Source of the DNA: an uncultured Clostridia bacterium
Lineage (GTDB): Bacteria > Bacillota > Clostridia > Christensenellales > Borkfalkiaceae
Assembly (NCBI GenBank): GCA_947587775.1
Contig: CANPYD010000035.1
Span: 1 to 9,381 of the forward strand
Length of the DNA: 9,381 bases
Direction: 5' to 3'
The translations under genes were made by a program, and so were the position numbers. A model generated the notes under the pieces. That model searched no databases, was not told where the DNA came from, and worked only from the letters and a program-made list of their open reading frames with translations. Positions 5,944 to 9,381 of this stretch are shown one piece after another; position 1 is the stretch's first letter, and every line of letters begins with the position of its first letter.

Positions 5944-6131
5944 GCGTCATTCTGAGCCGCCGCTGCCCTTGCCCCCGTTTCTCGGCTCCCCTTGTAGGGG
6001 AGCTGGCGCGCTGCCCTTGCGCGACTGAGGGGTTTCATATAAACCCTATCCCCCGCGGCGCGGGTACTTCCCCTGAAATGGGAAGCAAGAGATGGCGGCG
6101 CGGGTACTTCCCCTGAAATGGGAAGCAAGAG
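5944..6131 (-). repeat. Composite hairpin repeat cluster, inverted relative to the left edge
   Basis: The same modules as at 138-241 appear in the opposite orientation: a GTCATTCTGAGCCG end (5946-5959), GGCTCCCC/GGGGAGC (5983-6003), a GCGC-rich hairpin, GACTGAGGGGTTT, CCCTATCCCCCGC and CTTCCCCTGAAATGGGAAG. Positions 6055-6091 are repeated exactly at 6095-6131, a 37-nt match with a 40-nt period. The open frame of the next gene runs back through this repeat, but that part is not likely to be coding. Confidence 0.65.
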
Positions 6132-6172
6132 CGCGGCGGCAAAAAGAAAACGCGCAACCATATGCGTTTCGG

Positions 6173-6201
6173 TTGACAAACCCGAAAAAAAGTGATAGCA
6201 T
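6173..6201 (+). promoter_or_regulatory. Extended -10 promoter of the ArsB/NhaD-type permease
   Basis: Perfect TTGACA (6173-6178), a 17-bp spacer and TAGCAT (6196-6201) preceded by TGA. Transcription should start near 6208, ten bases before ATG 6218. CATATGCG occurs at 6159-6166 and again at 6199-6206, bracketing the promoter as a possible operator pair. Confidence 0.65.
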
Positions 6202-6217
6202 ATGCGCGGTTTTTCAC

Positions 6218-7516
6218 ATGACAAACATCATCGTCTGCGCCGCGACATGCCTCGTCGTGATTCTCGGCGTCCTCTTCTTCCCCAAAATCAGACTCGGGAA
6301 GATCCATATCGACAGCTATTGGGCGGTCGTCCTGCTCGGGACGGCGGTCTTACTTTTATGCGGGCAGACGGATATCAAGGCGATCGGGCGCGCGCTCATC
6401 GAAAACAGCGCCGTCAATCCGTTGAAGATCCTCGTACTCTTCCTCTGTATGACCGTCCTCTCCGTCTTTTTGGACGAACTCGGCTTTTTCCGCGCGCTCG
6501 CGGGGTTTGCCCTGCGCCATGCGCACAGCGGGCAGAAGCGTCTCTTCTTTTCCCTCTACTGCATGGTTGCGGTGCTCACCGTGTTCACTTCGAACGACGT
6601 CATCGTCCTCTCCTTCACCCCCTTTATCTGCTATTTTGCGGGAGAGGCGAAGATCGACCCGCTCCCCTATCTCGCCGCGGAATTCGTCGCCGCAAACACA
6701 TGGAGCATGGCGCTCATCATCGGAAATCCGACGAACATCTATCTCGCGACTGCGTTCGGCGTCGATTTCGCGTCCTATTTCCTCGTCATGATCCTGCCGA
6801 CGGTCGCGGCGGGCGGGGTCTCCCTTCTTGCGCTCTATCTTTTATTCCGCAAAAAGCTCTCCCTGCCCATTTTAGGGCATGCGGAGCGGGACACCGTCTC
6901 CGACAGACCCGCCCTCGTCATCGGGCTTGTCCATCTCGGCGCATGTACCCTGCTGCTTGCGGTGAGCTCTTACATCGGCGTTGAGATGTGGATCGTTGCG
7001 CTTGCGGCGGCGGGAAGCCTCTTTGTATGCAACGGGATCCTCGCCCTCGTGCGGCGGGAAAAGCCCCGCGCGCTCCTCGGCTGTGTCAGGCGTGCGCCGT
7101 GGCAGCTCATTCCCTTTCTTCTCGGCATGTTTATCATGACGGAAGCGCTCGCCATGCAGGGCACGACGGCGGCGATCGGGACGGCGCTCAAGACGGAGTT
7201 CCCCGTACCCGTCTACGGCGCCCTCTCCTTTGCGGCTTCCAACCTCATCAACAATATCCCGATGAGCGTGTTCTTCTCCTCCATGATCGGCGCGTCGGAT
7301 GCGGGGCTCGGCGCCGTCTATGCCACCGTCGTGGGATCCAACCTCGGCGCTTTCTTTACGCCCATCGGCGCACTTGCGGGGCTCATGTTCAGCTCCATCC
7401 TCGCAGGGCACGGCGTGAAGTTCGGCTATAAGGATTTTTTGAAGCTCGGCGTGTGCGTCGCCCTGCCCGCCCTCGCCGCCGCCCTCGGCGTGCTGTGGGG
7501 AGTTTTGATGATATAA
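6218..7516 (+). CDS. ArsB/NhaD-superfamily membrane transporter
   Basis: This is a 432-residue polytopic membrane protein with about twelve hydrophobic segments, the length of ArsB. Superfamily signatures occur in both halves: TSNDVIVLSFTPFI (124-137) and IIGNPTNIYLA (167-177), then SNLINNIPMSVFF (341-353) and GSNLGAFFTPIGALAG (373-388). These re-entrant segments line the ion path in ArsB, NhaD and SLC13-type carriers. I chose ATG 6218 because the promoter lies just upstream; a start at 6092 would lie in repeat DNA and upstream of the promoter. There is no ribosome site before 6218. No arsR, arsC or arsA is nearby, so arsenite export is not shown; an anion or Na+/H+ carrier is equally possible. 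Its 3' end is 10 bp from the convergent EFR1 gene, with no clear terminator between them. Confidence 0.85.
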   Translation: MTNIIVCAATCLVVILGVLFFPKIRLGKIHIDSYWAVVLLGTAVLLLCGQTDIKAIGRALIENSAVNPLKILVLFLCMTVLSVFLDELGFFRALAGFALRHAHSGQKRLFFSLYCMVAVLTVFTSNDVIVLSFTPFICYFAGEAKIDPLPYLAAEFVAANTWSMALIIGNPTNIYLATAFGVDFASYFLVMILPTVAAGGVSLLALYLLFRKKLSLPILGHAERDTVSDRPALVIGLVHLGACTLLLAVSSYIGVEMWIVALAAAGSLFVCNGILALVRREKPRALLGCVRRAPWQLIPFLLGMFIMTEALAMQGTTAAIGTALKTEFPVPVYGALSFAASNLINNIPMSVFFSSMIGASDAGLGAVYATVVGSNLGAFFTPIGALAGLMFSSILAGHGVKFGYKDFLKLGVCVALPALAAALGVLWGVLMI

Positions 7517-7526
7517 CTTCGGAAAT

Positions 7527-8309
7527 TTATGCGTTCGGCCCCCTGTATTGCACTGCGGGCGGCTCTTTGCCGATGAGCGAGATCGCCTTGCGCGGACACA
7601 GATTCACGCAACGGTAGCAAAGCACGCACTTTCCCTGCGGCTCCGCCTTGCCCGCACGCACCGTGAGATTGGAGACGGGGCAGCTCTTTTCGCAGAGGCG
7701 GCACCCGACGCAGCGGCTTTGATCCACTCTGAGGCGGCTCCTCTTATCCGCTTCCAACTTCCGCCAGTATTTTCTCTGGCAATAATATCCGACGGCATGC
7801 GGCAGGGCATGAAACCCGCGCCGCTTTTGTTTTCCCTTCAGGATGGCTGCGGCGAATTTTTCCGCCCGCTTGTCGGCACGGGCGAGCTTCCTTTGGATCT
7901 CCTCCCCGTTTTTCACGGAAAAAATCTTGCAATCGGCGAGGTTGTTGGGCATGTTGAAGTGCTCCGCCGCCACGACTTTTGCGCCCAGCTTTTCGAGCGT
8001 GCGCCCCATGCTCGCCGCCCCGTCGCCCGAAAAGAAATACTGCGTCTCCGCGATGGCAATGCTCTTTCCTTTGAGCGCGGCGGCATATTTTTTCACAAAG
8101 GCGCGGATGGGAATGGGCGGCGACGAACCGTAGATGGGAAAGGCGATTAAAATGAGATCCGCCCCTCTGATCTGCTCCGAAAAATCGGCGTTTTGGGCGA
8201 CGTCGCAGAGCGCCGTCTCATACGCCGCGGAGAGCTTCTTGCATAGGAGAGTTGCGATATAGCGCGTGTTTCCCGTTCCCGAAAAGTAAAAAGCGGATAG
8301 CCGTTTCAT
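7527..8309 (-). CDS. EFR1-type flavodoxin-ferredoxin fusion protein
   Basis: This is a 260-residue cytoplasmic electron carrier. The N-terminal flavodoxin-like domain (1 to about 160) has the FMN phosphate loop SGTGNT (10-15) and the segment FPIYGSSPPIP (57-67). The C-terminal part carries two [4Fe-4S] motifs: C200-x2-C203-x2-C206-x3-C210-P and C228-x2-C231-x2-C234-x3-C238-P. This order matches the EFR1 family of anaerobic bacteria, whose redox partners are mostly unknown. The start is fixed by the flavodoxin beta-strand KRLSAFYFSGTGNT at residue 2. No ribosome site precedes it, and a TATACT box ends only six bases upstream, suggesting leaderless translation. A basic linker (158-195) joins the two domains. 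The gene is transcribed towards the ArsB-type transporter. Confidence 0.88.
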   Translation of the reverse strand: MKRLSAFYFSGTGNTRYIATLLCKKLSAAYETALCDVAQNADFSEQIRGADLILIAFPIYGSSPPIPIRAFVKKYAAALKGKSIAIAETQYFFSGDGAASMGRTLEKLGAKVVAAEHFNMPNNLADCKIFSVKNGEEIQRKLARADKRAEKFAAAILKGKQKRRGFHALPHAVGYYCQRKYWRKLEADKRSRLRVDQSRCVGCRLCEKSCPVSNLTVRAGKAEPQGKCVLCYRCVNLCPRKAISLIGKEPPAVQYRGPNA

Positions 8310-8315
8310 ACGGTC

Positions 8316-8321
8316 AGTATA
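8316..8321 (-). promoter_or_regulatory. Probable -10 element of the EFR1 gene
   Basis: TATACT (8321-8316, minus strand) ends six bases before the start codon, so transcription would begin at or next to the A of ATG 8309. There is no good -35 at 17 bp (TGTCGC). The call depends on the -10 alone. Confidence 0.35.
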
Positions 8322-8324
8322 TGC

Positions 8325-8362
8325 AAAAAAAATCTCCCGCGACAGTCCCGCAGGAGATTTTT
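8325..8362 (-). terminator. Intrinsic terminator of the DUF1858 gene
   Basis: On the minus strand, AAAAATCTCC (8362-8353) pairs with GGAGATTTTT (8337-8328), and the T run extends to 8325. It lies 35 bp beyond the DUF1858 stop and just before the EFR1 gene, so the two leftward genes are separate transcripts. Confidence 0.75.
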
Positions 8363-8396
8363 ATGATGGAATGAAGCTCCTCTCAAGAGCGGACGC

Positions 8397-8597
8397 TTAT
8401 TCGATGCCCTGATTCAGCTTTTCGAGCAGAGCGTCGAGATCTTCGCCGTGGACGGCGACCGCCTGTGCGATCGTCTCCCCGTGCGCGAGCGCACAGCCGA
8501 AGCAATGCATGCCCGCGGACATGAGGATCTCCGCCGCGTCGGGGTTGATTTCGAGGCAATCCGCGATGAGCGTATCTGCGGTGATTTTCTGTGCCAT
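8397..8597 (-). CDS. DUF1858 domain protein (hybrid-cluster-associated redox disulfide type)
   Basis: This is a complete 66-residue protein. ITADTLIADCLEINPDAAEILMSAGMHCFGC is the usual start of the family; the C32-x2-C35 motif in MHCFGCALAHGE is its signature. The motif resembles a redox disulfide, and relatives are often found near hybrid cluster protein or at the N-terminus of ScdA/RIC-type proteins. No hybrid cluster protein gene is present here. AAGGAG lies nine bases before the ATG. It has its own promoter (8630-8658) and terminator (8325-8362), so it is a one-gene transcript. A role in redox or nitrosative stress is inferred from the family only. Confidence 0.85.
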   Translation of the reverse strand: MAQKITADTLIADCLEINPDAAEILMSAGMHCFGCALAHGETIAQAVAVHGEDLDALLEKLNQGIE

Positions 8598-8629
8598 ATC
8601 CGTTTTCTCCTTCTTCTTCGTTTTTTTGT

Positions 8630-8658
8630 ATTATATCATGTTCCGTTCTCTTTTGCAA
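8630..8658 (-). promoter_or_regulatory. Extended -10 promoter of the DUF1858 gene
   Basis: On the minus strand, TTGCAA (8658-8653), a 17-bp spacer ending in TGA, and a perfect TATAAT (8635-8630). It starts 15 bp after the spoVAC stop, separating the two genes. Confidence 0.7.
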
Positions 8659-8672
8659 CTGTTTTTATCCCC

Positions 8673-9128
8673 TCAGAGGGCGATCAGCCAATAGAGCAAT
8701 CCGACCGCCGCACCCGCGCTCACGCCGAATACGATGATGGGTCCCGCCACGACGAACATCTTTGCCGCCATGCCGTAGACATACCCCTCCGTCTTGAACT
8801 CGATGGCGGGAGAGGCGACGGAGTTCGCAAACCCGGTGATGGGCACAATGCTCCCCGCACCCGCGTTTTTCCCGATCCTGTCGTACACGCCGAGCCCCGT
8901 GAGCAGCGTCCCCAAAAAGATGAGGATGACGGAGACCGTCCCCGCGAGCTCATCCCCTTCGAGCCCCGCAAATTCGAGCATATAGCGGAAAAACTGCCCG
9001 ATCGTACAGATAAATCCGCCCACGAGAAAGGCGCGGAGCACTGTCTTGAAATGCTGGGTCGGCGGGTCGAAGGAATTGACGTAGTTGATATAATTGCGGT
9101 TGTAATTTTCCTTGGAGCGCCCCGTCAC
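8673..9128 (-). CDS. spoVAC: Stage V sporulation protein AC
   Basis: SpoVAC is an inner-membrane protein of the forespore, needed for moving dipicolinic acid and for germination; it is described as a mechanosensitive channel in Bacillus. The signature GKNAGAGSIVPITGFANSVASPAIE (86-110 of the product) is clear. Hydrophobic segments fall at about 31-51, 62-81 and 121-147. I chose GTG at 9128 because AGGAGG lies seven bases upstream and it gives 151 residues, the usual family length; the ATG at 9221 would add 31 residues unlike the family. The GTG overlaps the stop of a 30-codon ORF (GTGA). The usual partners spoVAD and spoVAE do not follow; the next gene is DUF1858 with its own promoter. Confidence 0.88.
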   Translation of the reverse strand: MTGRSKENYNRNYINYVNSFDPPTQHFKTVLRAFLVGGFICTIGQFFRYMLEFAGLEGDELAGTVSVILIFLGTLLTGLGVYDRIGKNAGAGSIVPITGFANSVASPAIEFKTEGYVYGMAAKMFVVAGPIIVFGVSAGAAVGLLYWLIAL

Positions 9129-9217
9129 CTGCGTGCCTCCTCCCGTCCCGTCCGCGGGAAGCAGGATTCCCGCTCCTCGCGCGTCTTGACGGGCGGATCG
9201 TCCTTGATCTTTTTCAT
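9125..9217 (-). CDS. Possible 30-residue leader peptide coupled to spoVAC
   Basis: An ORF starting MKKIKDDPPVKTREERES and rich in Arg/Glu ends with TGA overlapping the spoVAC GTG by four bases, the usual geometry of translational coupling. It has no ribosome site of its own. A possible -10 ends only five bases upstream of its ATG, so it could be leaderless. I do not recognise the peptide. The open frame could be chance. Confidence 0.3.
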   Translation of the reverse strand: MKKIKDDPPVKTREERESCFPRTGREEARR

Positions 9218-9222
9218 ACATA

Positions 9223-9252
9223 TAATTTGGAACACTCCCGCCCTTTCTATAC
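9223..9252 (-). promoter_or_regulatory. Weak sigma-G-like promoter of spoVAC
   Basis: On the minus strand, GTATA (9252-9248), an 18-bp spacer and CAAATTA (9229-9223). This differs by one base in each box from the forespore sigma-G pattern (GMATR, CATNHTA), the factor known to drive spoVA operons. No sigma-A promoter is evident here. The -10 overlaps an ATTTGGAAC repeat edge (9225-9233). Confidence 0.3.
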
Positions 9253-9270
9253 CTCTGCGACGAAAGAGCA

Positions 9271-9381
9271 AGGTGACTGAGGGGTTTTGGGTCTGGTTAC
9301 CCTGAGGGCGTTCTAAATCACGTCATGGTGCCCCGCGCGCACGTTCTTTTGTTGTCGAAGCGCGGCACGAGCGCCGCCTTT
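9271..9381 (-). repeat. Repeat cluster at the right edge, inverted and cut by the window end
   Basis: GGTGACTGAGGGGTTTTG (9271-9288) is the reverse of module B. Positions 9310-9330 are the reverse complement of 331-351 with one difference. A TCGAAG segment near 9356 resembles the end of the element at 251-339. No gene is visible here. Confidence 0.55.

Noticed and set aside
6092..6217. An N-terminal extension of the ArsB/NhaD-type transporter starting at 6092.
   Set aside because: The extra 42 codons lie in repeat DNA and span the promoter at 6173-6201; the membrane protein begins naturally at 6218.
6218..7516. A dedicated arsenite efflux operon.
   Set aside because: The carrier is only superfamily-level ArsB-like, and no arsR, arsC, arsA or arsM gene is next to it.
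8448..9305. A 285-codon plus-strand frame over DUF1858 and spoVAC.
   Set aside because: It runs across two recognised minus-strand genes, their promoter and a repeat, and resembles no protein I know.

Overview
The window looks like chromosome from a spore-forming, strictly fermentative member of the Clostridia with a fairly G+C-rich genome. The support is a spoVAC sporulation gene, a D-lactate dehydrogenase, an OhrR-type peroxide sensor, an EFR1-type flavodoxin/ferredoxin, a DUF1858 redox protein, strong aGGAGG ribosome sites, and sigma-A-like promoters. Intergenic regions carry families of hairpin-rich repeats. I cannot fix the genus from sequence alone; a gut Clostridia lineage is my guess.

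Layout. Positions 1-386 are a cluster of palindromic, MITE-like repeats. Positions 387-1546 hold an apparently self-contained unit. It contains a leftward tyrosine recombinase (644-1488) whose frame breaks at an A8 tract, a leftward terminator (391-429), and a convergent, strongly promoted, terminator-ended small RNA of about 99 nt (547-645) that I do not recognise. Imperfect copies of one repeat flank this unit in direct orientation (343-386 and 1545-1582).

Positions 1686-5428 hold a probable rightward unit: ABC transporter ATPase (1731-2432), FtsX-domain permease (2434-4293) and D-lactate dehydrogenase (4336-5367, with a cysteine-rich tail), closed by a terminator. A promoter overlapping that terminator drives an OhrR-like MarR regulator (5469-5891), which has its own terminator. 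Another repeat cluster follows (5944-6131). Next comes an ArsB/NhaD-superfamily permease (6218-7516) whose strong promoter leaves almost no 5' leader. It converges on the leftward EFR1 gene (7527-8309), which also appears to be leaderless. Further right, still leftward, are a 66-residue DUF1858 protein (8397-8597) and an isolated spoVAC (8673-9128), preceded by a 30-codon ORF overlapping it by GTGA. The right edge holds inverted copies of the left-edge repeats.

How the parts may fit. The transporter and LDH may be co-transcribed. OhrR, EFR1 and DUF1858 suggest redox housekeeping in an anaerobe, but nothing here shows they form one pathway. The best candidate for something undescribed is the recombinase plus convergent small RNA unit. 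The claim rests on its promoter, folding and terminator as read by eye; conservation has not been tested.
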